From NCBI GenBank assembly GCA_015680685.1, contig MNCI01000627.1, positions 280,413 to 308,460 of the forward strand: a DNA stretch of 28,048 bases. The letters are read 5' to 3'. Numbering within the stretch: position 1 is the first letter of the stretch; each line of letters begins with the position of its first letter. Below, piece by piece: positions 16,870 through 28,046 of this stretch. A program made the translations under genes and the position numbers. Source of the DNA: Gnetum montanum. Taxonomy: Eukaryota; Streptophyta; Gnetopsida; Gnetales; Gnetaceae. The notes beneath the pieces were generated by a model. That model searched no databases and was not told the DNA's origin. It saw only the letters and a list, made by a program, of their open reading frames with translations.

Positions 16870-18741
16870 ACCATATTCAACATGTCTGCATATGATGTGT
16901 GAGCATTTGAGGGATGTATAGGTCCCAATGCTCATCTTGCCACATGTAGTGCCACTTTATTCTCACATAAATAAAAATAATGTTGCCATTTGCCATGGTT
17001 GCCATTTTTTTGCTAACACTTGCTATCGTTTCTAGGTTCTTCGCCACCAGAGTCCCAACCATTGTTGATGATGATGATGTCAAACTCCTCAACAACCATA
17101 GGTGCTTTTAGATGCTTCATTGCCACCACTGCAGCATCATCAACTACCATGTGCTCCCATCACCAGCATCATCGGAGAGCAAAAAGTAACTACAGTGAAT
17201 GCTAGAACCCTAGGCAAACTTTCCAAAGTAGAGATCCGTTGATTATAGAAATCAATTGTCATTCTTGAACCATAACGAACATCATTAGAGTAGCAGTGTT
17301 GGAGAAAAATTATTCCTACCATTGCTTCCTTGATTTGTTTTTGCAAATCTTGTAATTCTTTGTTCTAGTTCTTCTCCAATATCATTATAATTTTTGTGGT
17401 CATTTTGATTGCTCTGGTTTAATTTAGCAACATAAGCAAGTAGGCTTAAACAAAGTAAAATCAGAGAGTAAAAGTCATTGTAGTTGTAGAATTCCTCCCA
17501 TTTCCATGTAGGTTTAGCTTCTTCCAATATTTCCTAAGGTCTTTCTACTTTATCGCATTAGGACCTAATAATAATCGATTGATGTTGCAAGGGTCTAGGG
17601 TGAGAACAATGTGCTTGAGCTTAGAAACCCTCACGAATTGAAAACTAGCAACTGTGTTTTATGGGTCTATCTCCCTTTTGCTTTGTTTTGTTATGTTTGT
17701 CTTTTTTCTTTCAAGAAAGCAGACTGAAACCCTTATGAATTAGTTCATTTGTTGTGATTGCCTCATTAAATTGGACTATGTTCTACATTCACTTTATGCA
17801 ATAGAATGGGATTGGAAAGTGGTGAATGCATTCAACCTCTTCAACAAACCCTCCATCAAGCAACTTTCCATAGTCTTAGGATCTTTTTTTAGCGGACTTT
17901 GGAGGAATATGTTAGTCTTCATGGAAACTTGATGCAGAATAATAGATTGGAATCATTGCAATTGTAAATTCTAATTAATTGTTTGTTTTTCTTGGAGAGC
18001 TTATTCTAATTTTCTTGAATAAATCTCCTTCTTGCCTTATTTGCAGATTCTATTGTAAATAAGATCAAAGATCAAAGTCATTGTTCCATCCCTCTTGTTT
18101 TTCTTGGAAATGAAAAGTAGTAAAGCTCCTATGATTTATTTTCTTTACAATTGGAATTGATGTTGAAATAATTGCTGATAAAATGAGCATTTTATTTTGC
18201 CCCTCTATATTCTTTGCAATTGTAGTATCTTCTAAAGGCTTAAATGTTACCAAGCCATCTTGAAAATTCCTAATGATTTTAAGAGTATAGTCTAGATTTT
18301 GATGTAGAAATTGAATACAACTTATGATATTATGAACTGGTCATTGCTCTCATTGAAGCCAATAGTAAGAGAGATAATACTTTTAATAGACCTTCCTCTC
18401 TGGACAGCCTTGTTTTGATAATTATTTACATCTCTTATTATTGTCTTGGCTAAAAATTTGGGCAGAAGATATTAGCTTTGACATTGCCATAGTAGAAATG
18501 TTGGCATCATTTTGAATAATTGTATATAATTTTACTTTTATCTTTGTATATATTATTTCTACATCATAGAGCAAAAACAACTTGGTTAACCTTTATCTCA
18601 TATTGGAATTGCTAGACATTACACTTGCCATAACCATAGCAATAGAAATTGACTACTCTTATTTAGCTTTCTTTCAATCACTCATGATGAATTAATTTGG
18701 GCAAATTCAATTTTCAACATTATCTACTCAATCAAATGCAT

Positions 18742-19029
18742 CTACAATCATTAAGGAATTAGAATTACTAAGGGTTTCCATGTATTCTTAATGGTTTCAT
18801 ACCTTACTTATATCTTTAGTTTCATTAAGTTCTTAGTGACTAAGATTGTAGAGTTAGAAAATTTTTCAAAAAGTTACCCCATAGGTGTTAATCTCTTAAT
18901 AACCCTTCACAATTGCTTATTTTGTCCCTATGTATGATGGTTATTGGTCATTAAGATCATTAATTAAGTGTTTTGGCTTTAATGTGTTTGATTATTCTTT
19001 AAAAATTCCAATTATCTCTTCATACTTAC
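18742..19029 (-). other. Putative 288-nt leader intron, copy C
   Basis: In the reverse sense the donor is AAGG|GTAAGTATG and the acceptor GATTGTAG, followed directly by the ATG at 18741-18739. Internal sequence aligns with the copy B intron, for example AGTAAGGTATGAAACCATTA. Confidence 0.5.
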
Positions 19030-19280
19030 CCTTAAAGTACCTTTTGGGCATTAGAATTTTTCAAAAAATTAGCTTAGATTTTCCTCACTAGCACCTCCCA
19101 TGACTAAGTTGAGTGCTCTGTGATCAAATAGGTTCAAGAAGCATGAAAATCGGAGCAATATTGATCAAGTTATGGCTTTGGAAAGCTAGGAGGTCAGAGC
19201 TTAGATTAGAAAAGAAAATTTGAAAAATTTCCCTTTTTGCAAATAAAAAATGGTGAAAAAATTTTCTAAGTTCCCATGTG
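19030..19280 (-). other. Copy C leader exon with polypurine-like motif
   Basis: The leader from the internal TATA to the donor shares TTCAAATTTTCTTTTCT, CTCCTAGCTTTCC and TTTTCATGCTT blocks with copy B. CTTAGTCATGGGAGG lies at about 19095-19109 (reverse). Confidence 0.5.
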
Positions 19281-19338
19281 TATATAGATTTTGTGGAACT
19301 TGATATCAGGGATTCAATATCAATGCGAACCCAATATC
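19281..19338 (-). promoter_or_regulatory. Internal promoter with GATATC-like array, copy C
   Basis: TATA (TATATAG at 19281-19287 on +, CTATATA in sense) is separated by 14 nt from GATATC 19302. AATATC 19316 and AATATC 19333 follow, with spacings of 14 and 17. Confidence 0.65.
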
Positions 19339-19613
19339 AGAGCCCAAGAAAATGTATTTTTCATGAGGATTGGATGGAAAACATTGATTCCTTTGGATGT
19401 TTGGAAAGGTTTAAGGTAGCTTAGAGGGTTTGGATGATGAAAATATGCTTATTTTTGTCAAGAATCTATCATTCATAAGTTCATAAGTTGGATAAGAAGG
19501 GTAATGAATTCATATGTTTGGAACAAATAGTGTAAATGTTATGGAAAGTGTTTATTGATGTTTGGAAGGTTTAAGATGATGTGGAATTGCTTAGCAAGTA
19601 TAAGAAACAACAG

Positions 19614-19696
19614 TTATATAAGTGGGTCCTCCCCAAAGTAGGCTCCAACCCTTAATGCCCTTGTATAACCATGCTTAGAAGTGTCCTTAGGCACTT
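19614..19696 (-). other. Conserved 83-nt double-hairpin motif, copy C
   Basis: The length equals that in A and B. Hairpin 1 arms are at 19679-19683 and 19692-19696. Outer stem arms 19614-19622 and 19660-19668 have one mismatch, around 37 nt. The inner stem is GGGT with GCCT. Confidence 0.6.
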
Positions 19697-20559
19697 AAGG
19701 AGTTGAATGTGATGCATCCCTATTTAGCAAAACACACATGTTAGTACCACAAAATTGGGAAAATAACTCTATGTTACTCAAAATCATAGGTTATGATTAT
19801 TCAAATAGTCAGATGAGATGGACTTAGAAGGGATTGTAGAAATCAGGATGTGAGGTGTCTTACCATAGGCATAATGAATTCTTGTGTTTTATTAATGGTT
19901 AAAGTAATCACTATCCTTTCTATCCAAGATTCAAACTAAGTCCAGACCACATTCCAGTGACATCACATTGTTCCATTTCTTAGAATTACAACTTAAAGAC
20001 TATCAATGTTGCAAGAAGTATTGTCACTTGGCGTATTGTCCAAGGGAGGGATTTTATTCATGGAACTTATTATTTTTTTTATATTTCTGAGAAGCCCCAT
20101 CACTTTAGGCATGGGTAGCCTATCTTTTCAATGGGACCCCCAAAAATTTATTTTATGCTCTTTTATTTTTATTTGTGTCAACTCTTTTAAGGTAGCACTT
20201 ATTTTACTCTTGCTTCCATTTTTCGTTAGGTCTACAAGGATATAATACAACCTTAGCAAGATTATAGGACTCACAATAGTAATCCAAAAAGAATCCACAC
20301 CCTTTTCATTCCCACTTGGTTCATCACTTTTCTGTCTAGGCATAATGATTACATGTTTATTTTTAGTTGGATGATGAAAATAAATGTCATTATGGCCATG
20401 GTAAGAACCTCTTATTAATGGAATGGATGGATGGATGATGTGGGCTTACTATTTAAATAATTAGTCTCTTATGGCTTGATAACCTAGAGAAATCTTCACC
20501 TTATTGGACTACATCTTACCTTTATTCTATGTCTCTTATTAGTATTCTAAATTATTTAC
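19697..20559 (-). other. Copy C noncoding internal region
   Basis: The reverse complement aligns with copy B 5216-6066, including the AATAAGAGGTTCTTACCATG block (about 20398-20417). Small open frames here (20006-20245, 20128-20343) are not conserved as proteins. Confidence 0.5.
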
Positions 20560-20770
20560 AAAGGATTTAAAATAAAATATAAAAGAAATGAAAAGATAGT
20601 AAGAATTGTGAAGAAGTGTAAAAAATGAAAAATATGAAAAGAATTGAAAAATGTAAAAGAATGTCAAAAATTCAAGAAATGAAAAGTATTAAAGAATAGG
20701 AAAATTTGTATCAACAAATTTGGAAAAGTAAAAAGAATTGTAAATAAAAAAAATGGAAAAGCACTTAGTA
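20560..20770 (-). repeat. Low-complexity tract of copy C (T-rich in element sense)
   Basis: On the + strand it is AAAAATGTAAAAGAATG-like units, the complement of the copy B tract. Confidence 0.6.
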
Positions 20771-20779
20771 ATTTCCAAA

Positions 20780-21130
20780 TCAGGATAAGGTATCTCCCCC
20801 ATGGTTGAACTCATGGGTGAGTGTTTGGAAGATGCTCCCTAGATCTATTGGATCATACACTCTATGTCGGTTATGTATAATCTTTATTGATTTAACTTTT
20901 TGGTCATCATCCCAAGTGATCCGAATGGTAGATGAAGTTTGACCATTTAAGTTGTTGTTCTCTTGTTCTTTTGGTGTATGATCATGAGTTATTAATTTCA
21001 TGTTTAGGTCCTTATTTGGAGTCATTTTATTGGATTGGGAATTAGTAAGTGGTTCAAATGTCTCCTTGCATGTCTTAAACAGTTTTTGGTTTTGACGTTG
21101 GAGTACCATGCTTGAAATATTTAATGACAA
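20780..21130 (-). CDS. 116-codon open frame upstream of the T-rich tract (copy C), probably a gag/pro-region remnant
   Basis: The frame is polar and rich in N, T, K and D, with no recognised domain. Its C-terminus reads IDLGSIFQTLTHEFNHGGD. The last residues, FNHGGD, are encoded by the CATGGGGGAG motif that also ends the post-protease region in copy D and follows the gag-like frame in copy A. This places it in the segment between gag/protease and the T-rich tract. Homology to the other copies upstream of that motif is not visible, so it could be unrelated sequence. The start at 21130 is only the first ATG. Confidence 0.35.
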   Translation of the reverse strand: MSLNISSMVLQRQNQKLFKTCKETFEPLTNSQSNKMTPNKDLNMKLITHDHTPKEQENNNLNGQTSSTIRITWDDDQKVKSIKIIHNRHRVYDPIDLGSIFQTLTHEFNHGGDTLS

Positions 21131-21149
21131 ATACTAGAATTATTCATGA

Positions 21150-21341
21150 ATGTCCAATATAAGAAAAGAAATCCAAGGCTGGAAACAAGGGATTCATGAA
21201 ACCCTTGATGCAGCAATGGGCATAGATTATTCACTATTACATAGATGCCTAGGCCATGGATTTTCATCAAAGGAACAAGTTAGACACATCGTAGATGGGC
21301 TGAGAAGCAAAACTAGAGAGACCATTGGGGTTTACATGTAA
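21150..21341 (+). pseudogene. Short open frame, possible Ty1/copia pre-integrase fragment
   Basis: A 63-codon frame contains YSLLHRCLGHGFSSKEQ. The L-x-H-R-x-L-G-H signature is that of the GAG-pre-integrase zinc-binding segment upstream of copia integrases (usually LWHRRLGH). Nothing else of copia is seen next to it. The frame ends where the TGTAACACCCC block begins. The assignment is tentative. Confidence 0.3.
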
Positions 21342-23940
21342 CACCCCACCCTACCAGGGTGGGGTGATGCCTAGGATCAAGTAATCTTAGAATAGAAGCA
21401 TGATAACTAAAAACCAATAATGTGTAGAATACATGATATTAAGGAAGGTCAAATGGTACAGAAATTTCCTACCACACCAAAAACCAAACATACATTTCAC
21501 TTGATAAAAATTCATGTCTCTACATAAAGAAAACTATGCACTGCTCTACTAAAATACAAAAACACATAAACATCATCATCGTATATATAAGAGTATAGAG
21601 AGCTTCATACAATGATATCTAGTCCACGCTACTATACATGAAAATATACATTAACCAACTATTGAAGATTTTCTCCTCCTCTACTCTTCCTCTCTATGCT
21701 CATCTAGGCTCCTCCGCTTTTCACCTATAATTAAATAAAGTTAGTACACAAATGAGTGAGAAGCCTTTACACTTCCCCTGATAAATGGTCAACAAGTGCT
21801 ACATTAGAGGAGAGGAGTGAAATACAAGACAACTTGCAACAACTATTAGTCTTACGCATACTCAAAACAACACACACCATATCACCCATAATGCTAACAT
21901 ACTATCACACAATATAAAGCCACGGTCTGACACCATCTATCATGCCCATATCATCATACCCATGATCTACACAATCATAATCTAATCAGAATACATGTTA
22001 TCAATGATATGACTCACAAATTGATATTATCATGTACATAGCCCATGTGGTTGCTAGCATATCCATGCTTAGTGTAGCATGTGAAACATTGCCTTGAGTA
22101 CTCATAATAGCTAGTGCCTAAAGATCTTTTATTAGTCTTTTATTTATCCAATTGGTCCTAGGGTTTGTCAACTTGTGACCTACAACCATTGGCCTTTTGG
22201 AGGATTGACAATACGAATGAACACACCTATGCCACATACCAGCCATAGGGATCAACACACCTATGCTCTCCCACTCTCAATATGAGGCTTGAGATAGGAG
22301 CCTCATCGATGCATCCCAATGGGGGTCAATCCATATTACCTCTAGGGTGCCTCATCACCAATTGGTCCACAACCTCATGTAAGCATCACCCACCAATAAC
22401 TATCACAAGTATCATAATGAAAACATGTACACATTCTAGCTAGCTTAAGCCAACACATGTTAGAAGCATGACACACTCAAACAAACATAACCATACATAT
22501 CCACCCCTAATAGTTACAGTCATTCCATGAAAACAATACCATAATTCAACAAAACAACATGAATACCTCAATATGATAAAATAATACCATATTTCTCAAA
22601 CGGCATGTACTTTCGTACAAATGACCACTATAATAACCTTCAAATTGATATATGCCCGAAGAGAAAACTAATCCCATGATCAGAAAGTACTTCCCAAAAT
22701 GATCCCAACAACACTTAATTTACCTAAATCAGACTCCTGGAAGCAAAGTTATGTGCCTTCAAAGTTTGATTAATAAATTCATATTTAAATAATATTTAAT
22801 TACCACTAGCCCAAAAACACTCATGCCCTAATGGGCCCCACAACTATCATATTTCTCTCATATTATACAAGTCCACATCATACCATACATCGCATATATA
22901 TTAACACACATTTCATAACCAAAATTGGACAATTTTAGGAAATAGACAAAATAACATGTCCAAGCTTCATCTTTGAGCTATCCACCCTACATGCCCACAT
23001 CGCATAATCATATACACTAATCTAGCATAAAAATATAGGAAAAAGGTAAATACGACCCCCTAATTAAAATTATTGGACAAAAAGGTCAAAATAAGTAGAA
23101 AACCCTTAAAAATTCTGTAGGACTTCATTTCACTCCCAACAAGTTCTGCACATACATGGATATGACTATAATAGTTCCAAATTCAGGTTTAGAATAAGCA
23201 AAAACCATCGACAATGTCATAGTTCCAGGAAAAGAAAGGAGGAAAATGGAAGAAAGAAGGAAAAGAAAATCGATGCCTTTAGCTTCTATTTCTATTATTG
23301 CATAGGAAAACAATAAAATAGAATCGACTTTGTATGATATGTAGTAGTAAAGGCAGTGGATAAAAGGGAAACAACATAACCCATGCTTTTTAACCATATT
23401 CTTTTGTTTAAACAAATATATACAAGTCACTTTCCTATTTTTTCCCCACGTACATGATATCACATTTTTTAAAAGTTTATTTTTTTTCTTCCCCCAAACT
23501 AATACCATACCTTTCCAATGTGCATAACAATCACACCAAAACTCTAAATCAAAATTCATGTGAACCTACGAGATCCTTATCATACGCACTACACAGTCAC
23601 ATGCCAAAACCACACTTGAACATCATGTAACATGGTGCTATAGTACAAATGCCTACATACCGAAATCACACATAAAGCATAAAGACATACAAGATAGGTG
23701 CTCTTGTACTGTAATCCAACACCCTTGCCAAAAATATCATCTATCTAACACATCTCATAGTGCTAGTGTACATAATTAAGTTAGCGAAGCATGTAAAGAC
23801 ATCATAATTGCATTTAGAGTTAGTAAAGACACCTTAAAGAGATCGGATAGATCCCAAATAAAGAGGGATCCAAAGCTTATGATTTCTAGTATATTTAGAA
23901 AGGAAGAATTAAGGGGTTATATAAGAAGACCAAGTTGACA
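21337..23940 (+). mobile_element. Possible long LTR (about 2.6 kb) of Del/Tekay type
   Basis: It begins TGTAACACCCC, a frequent start of plant Ty3/gypsy chromovirus LTRs, and could end at GTTGACA (23934-23940), five bases before LTR D. Length fits the long LTRs of the Del type. The interior has no sustained coding sequence. It contains a repeated AACACACCTATGC (about 22219 and 22255) and a duplicated CCAATTGGTCC. The reverse frame 23125-23559 is open for 144 codons but is rich in F, L, I and K as expected from AT-rich sequence, and I do not believe it. No matching second LTR is in the window. Confidence 0.4.
21343..21365 (+). other. Perfect 10-bp inverted repeat at the start of the putative LTR
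   Basis: ACCCCACCCT and AGGGTGGGGT flank ACC. This GC-rich hairpin stands out in AT-rich surroundings. Confidence 0.7.
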
Positions 23941-24492
23941 CCTCTTGATGAGTGGCGAGGTACCCCTACACTCAACCATACGAATACGAGCTTTTCACAC
24001 ACGATCCGGTTGAACTCCAAGGACTAAGTGCTTACACGCCTTAATGGAACACTTAGGGTTAATCAATCGTTGTCTTCCTAAACTTACTTGTATTTTCATA
24101 GTTGTATGGTTAAGTAAGCTTGAGGTATATGATTTTTATAGCTTTTGTCTTTTTTATATCTTCTGCTAATAAAGAGAGGTAGAGAGAACTAAGTGGCTAC
24201 TTACATTAACTATTCATTAACTAGTTTCTAAATGTTCCTAACATCAATATTTGTTCCCACTTGTCGTACACATCTTGAACTAGTGCAACCGTGCTGGGAT
24301 TACCAAACACTAATCGTTACTGGGTTACCAAGCACTACACGCATGCTCGAAGTAGTCATACTGAGTGTACTTAACTAAGAGGGTCAAAGGTTGAGAGAGA
24401 AATTAATTAACTAGGAAAGCATTAAACATTCAACAATAATTAATTACCAATTAGCTTAATCTGTATGTTGCAAGGTTTATCATAAAGTTCGT

Positions 24493-24543
24493 CTTTATTG
24501 CCGTACACAAATGTGTGCTCAGGTACAAATTACTTGAATAAAG
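24493..24543 (-). terminator. Poly(A) signal inside an inverted repeat, LTR D
   Basis: CTTTATT (24493-24499) and AATAAAG (24537-24543) are complementary, as in LTRs A, B and C. Confidence 0.5.
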
Positions 24544-24667
24544 ATCCGTTCACTCTATGACTCCTACTGCAGGCACATAGAAATTATTCTAACTCTGGAA
24601 TGACTAAACTACAAGAATCTAGCTAAGGGTCTAAGTCTAACTACTGGGAACAAAGGGCGCCACCTCT

Positions 24668-24676
24668 TATTTATAG
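24668..24676 (-). promoter_or_regulatory. LTR D TATA box
   Basis: TATTTATAG on the + strand, CTATAAATA in sense, followed by AGAGGTGG as in LTR A. Confidence 0.7.
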
Positions 24677-24693
24677 AAGATGAGGGAGGACGC

Positions 24694-24746
24694 GATATCA
24701 TGTACACGATATTGTGTGGCAGATGCTATATCGCGTATGCGATATC
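24694..24746 (-). promoter_or_regulatory. GATATC-like array, LTR D
   Basis: GATATC 24694, GATATT 24708, TATATC 24727 and GATATC 24741 give spacings of 14, 19 and 14. The nearest motif is 17 nt from the TATA box. Confidence 0.75.
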
Positions 24747-24757
24747 ACGGCTCATCA

Positions 24758-25494
24758 TATCCCCATGATTGAATGAAAACTCGTCCTGGATTTCCTTACA
24801 AAATATTGGGAAGGTATGGGATTATTGACTTGAATGACACTAATGGTGAATGGGGTGACACATGAACAGATCAACATTACAATACATGGAAACATTAGTG
24901 TTCATGACCACAAGAGTGAACACTATATACATTTGACATCCAGCCTTATTTGGCAACAGAGAGAGAAGAGAGAAAAAAGGAGAAGACGTGTTGCTGCCGA
25001 TGCCAAGATTGCACCTTTCATTGTCCATCCATGAGCACACCATCAATCTTGTTCCTTCCACAACTGTTCCAGCACCAGTCCATCCTGAGTGTTTCCTCTA
25101 GGTCCAGTCCATTGTTGTATGATTTTCATTTGCACACACAACATAGTCACATATGAGTAAGGATAAGTAAATCACAATACAGTTGATAGCTTAGTTCGGT
25201 GTAAGGTCCATTGGCTGAGTTGTGATATGGCCGATATGGATTCTAGAGATATAACACTGGTGACTACCCAAGGTGTAAGGGTTAGGAAAAATTGAAAAAA
25301 TTGGACCAGGGCCCCCATGACTAAGAGCAATACTCCGGTAGTGATAGAATGGAAAAAGATAAGGAATAAGAAAGATGAAGAAAAAGAAACAATGGCAATG
25401 CCGATAAAATGGATGTCAAAGGTGGGAATGAATAAAACAAATGTTGATTACGGAAATGTTTAAGGGAAAGAAGTTAACTAATGCACCAAATAGG
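24758..25494 (-). other. Copy D segment between double hairpin and LTR, no ORF recognised
   Basis: CAATAATCCCATACCT upstream of the LTR is shared with copy A, and CTTAGTCATGGGGG (about 25313-25326, reverse) is the polypurine-like motif. The rest is divergent. The short overlapping frames near 24834-25156 are low-value. Confidence 0.45.
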
Positions 25495-25574
25495 AATGCC
25501 AGTGGGTCCTCCCCAAAGCAGGCTCATGCCTTTTATGCCTTGACAAACCCACATTCAAAGAGTCCGTAGGCTCT
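25495..25574 (-). other. Double-hairpin motif, copy D (divergent version)
   Basis: Hairpin 1 has AGAG (25559-25562) and CTCT (25571-25574) with the same 8-nt loop. The inner stem is AGGC with GCCT. The outer stem differs: GTGGGT (25502-25507) pairs with ACCCAC (25547-25552), and AATG with CATT outside it. Confidence 0.5.
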
Positions 25575-26476
25575 GGAAATGTTGTTTGGGAGTAAGAGTT
25601 AAAGACTTAACCTGAAGAATTCACCAAAGAGAAATAATGCATCAACCAAAATATATACTACTGATAAAATTGGCAATGAGGTGAAAGATGGAGAAAGAAT
25701 GAGGGGGAGAAGAGAATGGAATGGAGTCCCAAGAACAAGGTGGTGTACAGTCCCTTGTGTATTTATGGTTAATGTGACTGAGTAGATCTCATTCCAAATC
25801 TAGCCTCAAACAATCCACATCTAGTGACTTTGCATTGATACACTTGGCCAATCCATCCACTTGAATTAACAAGAATGCTTTCGCCAAAGAGTCACCACCA
25901 TTCCAAGGAAACGAGAAATGGAAAAGTAGGAAGTGAGAAAAGGCCTTAGTTAGAGGGAACATGTTTGTTTAGTTCCATAACCAATGCTTTTAGCTTAGAT
26001 GATTATTGTGTCTAAGGGGTGTGCTTTGAATTCTCACTGTTTTTTTTTACGTGAGAACCACACCATGCAAAGACTTATTTTTATTAGCTCAGCTTCCTGA
26101 AAATGGAGCAACATCAGAATGGTAAGGAAAACTCAAGAAGAAAACATCCGAGCACCTAAGAGAATGGCCAACACAAATGCATCAAGTCCCCTTAAAGTCA
26201 CACCCTTTTCAGTCCTTGAGTCCTTCCTCAGTTTGAGAAATGCCTAGTCACCAATTTGTTAATAGTTTTATTATTAAAAAAGGACTGTACAATTCCAAGC
26301 CAAGAGAGACCATAGAATTTCATGAATGCACAGATGACATGGACTCATTACCTATTATATCAAAAGAACCATACCTTAGTATCAACATTATAACTCAAAG
26401 CTAAAAACCAAACATTAGCAATCAATAGAATACAGTTCATACCACCATCAGGAGCACTTATTAGGTGAAGAACCTA
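25575..26476 (-). other. Copy D noncoding internal region
   Basis: GGTGTGACTTTAAGGGGACT (reverse, about 26187-26206) is the block shared with copies A and B. No reading frame is credible. Confidence 0.45.
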
Positions 26477-26670
26477 ACAAAATGAACAAAGAAAAAAACA
26501 AGAACAAGAACAAAAACAAGAACAAACAAAACAAAAATAAAAACAAGCAAAACAAAAAATCACACAAAGAAATGAAAAAGTATAAACGATGTTGCAAAAC
26601 AAAAATAAGAAAAGTTAAAGAAATTTTTAAAACAAAAATGTGTAAAACAAAAAATTTAAAAAGAACTAAG
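26477..26670 (-). repeat. A-rich simple repeat (T-rich in element sense), copy D
   Basis: AACAAG and AACAAA units dominate 26480-26560. The predicted K/N-only peptide on the + strand is an artefact of this repeat. Confidence 0.7.
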
Positions 26671-26836
26671 GGCCTCAATTTGTTAGCAGAGGTGGCCATC
26701 TCCCCCATGACTGAGTTGGAGGGAGGAGATCCAAAATAGTGAGCAGGGTCGTCCCTTCTCAGAGGTACTATGTGCACTGACCGTTCTAAATTTATGGAAA
26801 GGTTTGGTCTGTTGCACATTGACTAATAATCTCTTA

Positions 26837-28046
26837 TTAAGGCTCTTGACTAATTTCTTTAGGAATTTCCAACTTCCCCCAGTGGATGTTTTCTAGGTTA
26901 AGGTTTGGAAGTTGGCGACAAACTTGCTCTAGTGCATCTATGCTTTCAATGTAGGTGCAAGTTATTCCCTCAATTAATTCCATGCATGTTAGTGAGTTGC
27001 TCTCTTGATCAGCTATTAGCCACTGGGTGTCTTCTTGTCATGTGGTTGCTACATACAGGCACTTTTGTAGGTTAAGGTCTTGTGCACACCGATTGCATGT
27101 AGGCAATGCTAAACTTTGCACAACCCATGATTTTTGCACACAATTGCACCATGTATCACTGTATGTGATGCATGGAACCTTCTTCTTCTCAATCTTCCCA
27201 AAAGTGTTCTCCTTAGATATTTCCAGGGAAAGATCGTAGATTCCTAGGCGTGCATCTATAGTACTTAGCCATGCCCTTCCCATTATTATTGAGAAGTCCC
27301 CTTTATCGTTATTCACTTGTATCACTAGGAAATTAGCTAGGTATGATCACCCATACACAGTGGTAATGATGTCCTCCACCAGTCCCAAGGGAATTAGCTA
27401 GCTCTAGGCAAATATTGCTCTTCCTTAATGGAGGCAGGTTCCAGGCTTTATACATCTCTTGTGATATTAAGTTGACTCCATAACCTGAGTCCAGAAGATC
27501 TTTGCATGGCTCATTGACAGCGATTTGGAGATAGATTAGAGGGCTTCTAGGATCAGAGAATTTCTTGGGAAGGTGGCCAACCTTAATCCAGTTAGTAACA
27601 ACATGTGTTAACATAACTGTATGCGTTGAGCTCAATTTTTGGTTTGAAGGGAGCTCTGAAGCCTTATTTGATGGGGAGGTGTTTAGAGGTTCAACCGCTT
27701 GTGGTTGTGAGGGCTTGGTTGGATTGTTGGTTCTAAAGAAAGGTCTTTTCTTCATATGGTTGTTAGAATGAACAACGGGTTGAGGATTCACAACCCTTGT
27801 GGCCTTGCATTGCTACGATTGAGTAGGGAGTTCCCCTTGCATTTCTAGAGCGGGTGGTAATGGAGCTATTGGTGTGAGAGTTACGGATGGATTTGAAGGA
27901 TGGTATGTTTGTGGGTTATCTTCCCTAGGAGAAGGAGTTCTATAATACTCATGAGCTTGGTAGTGATGTTGTGGTGTAACATGACTAACAGAGTCATGTG
28001 GAGAGATTGGATGCTGCACGTAGTAGCCATATGGATCCGGTTGTCG
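26837..28046 (-). pseudogene. gag tail plus retropepsin plus short post-protease frame (copy D)
   Basis: Read leftward, a P/H/Q-rich tail (YYVQHPIS, then PFFRTNNPTK) leads into the aspartic protease. Its catalytic site is LLDSGYGVNLI (DSG at 27483-27491), followed by YKAWNLPPL and ICLELANS. A frameshift near 27370 precedes GLVEDIITTVYG, then IIMGRAWLSTIDARL and SLEISKE. This is the expected order for a gypsy retropepsin: DSG, flap region, then G-R-x-(W/F)-L. After TGA at 27038-27040 the same frame continues to TAA at 26837 with IADQESNSLTCMELIEG and CRQLPNLNLENI, a region I do not recognise. No reverse transcriptase follows. It would have processed Gag; it now carries a stop near 27813 and frameshifts. 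Confidence 0.7.

Larger units (their letters stand above)
15372..18738. mobile_element. 3.4 kb insertion interrupting copy C just after the ORF start codon
   Basis: Alignment of copy C with copies A and B is continuous up to the ATG (18739-18741) and resumes at about 15371. AAATGC occurs at both edges (15368-15373 and 18734-18739), a possible target-site duplication. Looser similarity extends it to 9-10 bp. The ends share a weak inverted similarity (GACTATTAACGTTGGAA against GAGTAGATAATGTTGAAAA reversed). No transposase or polymerase was recognised. The inserted DNA is AT-rich with short unconserved frames (for example 17285-17527 on the - strand, starting MEEAKPTWKWEE). The part 17530-18730 shows nothing I can identify. 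Confidence 0.5.
11513..21135 (-). mobile_element. Copy C of the retrotransposon family, inverted, carrying a 3.4 kb insertion
   Basis: Read leftward from about 21130, it has a post-gag open region, T-rich tract, conserved noncoding blocks, double hairpin, internal promoter, intron, interrupted ORF with the best-preserved Transposase_32-like domain, and 3' LTR. The insertion 15372-18738 has no counterpart in copies A or B. The right-hand limit is uncertain. Confidence 0.7.
23946..24757 (-). mobile_element. 3' LTR of copy D (812 bp)
   Basis: In reverse sense it starts TGATGAG after CATGGGGATA and ends CTCATCA. It shares TATA, AATAAAG and the GGGGTACCTCGCCACTCATC end with LTR A. No primer binding site follows. 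Confidence 0.75.

Noticed and set aside
16877-17346. Several overlapping short frames with Ser/Thr or His runs
   Set aside because: Frames on both strands arise from GATGATGAT and CACCACCAT-like repeats. No domain, no consistent frame, no splice pattern that I trust.
23125-23559. 144-codon reverse-strand open frame
   Set aside because: Hydrophobic and lysine-rich composition expected from AT-rich noncoding DNA. It lies inside the putative LTR, and no motif or homologous copy is seen.
26482-26739. Lys/Asn-rich frame on the + strand, with its reverse-strand shadow 26448-26819
   Set aside because: Pure product of the AACAAG/AACAAA simple repeat in the low-complexity tract of copy D.
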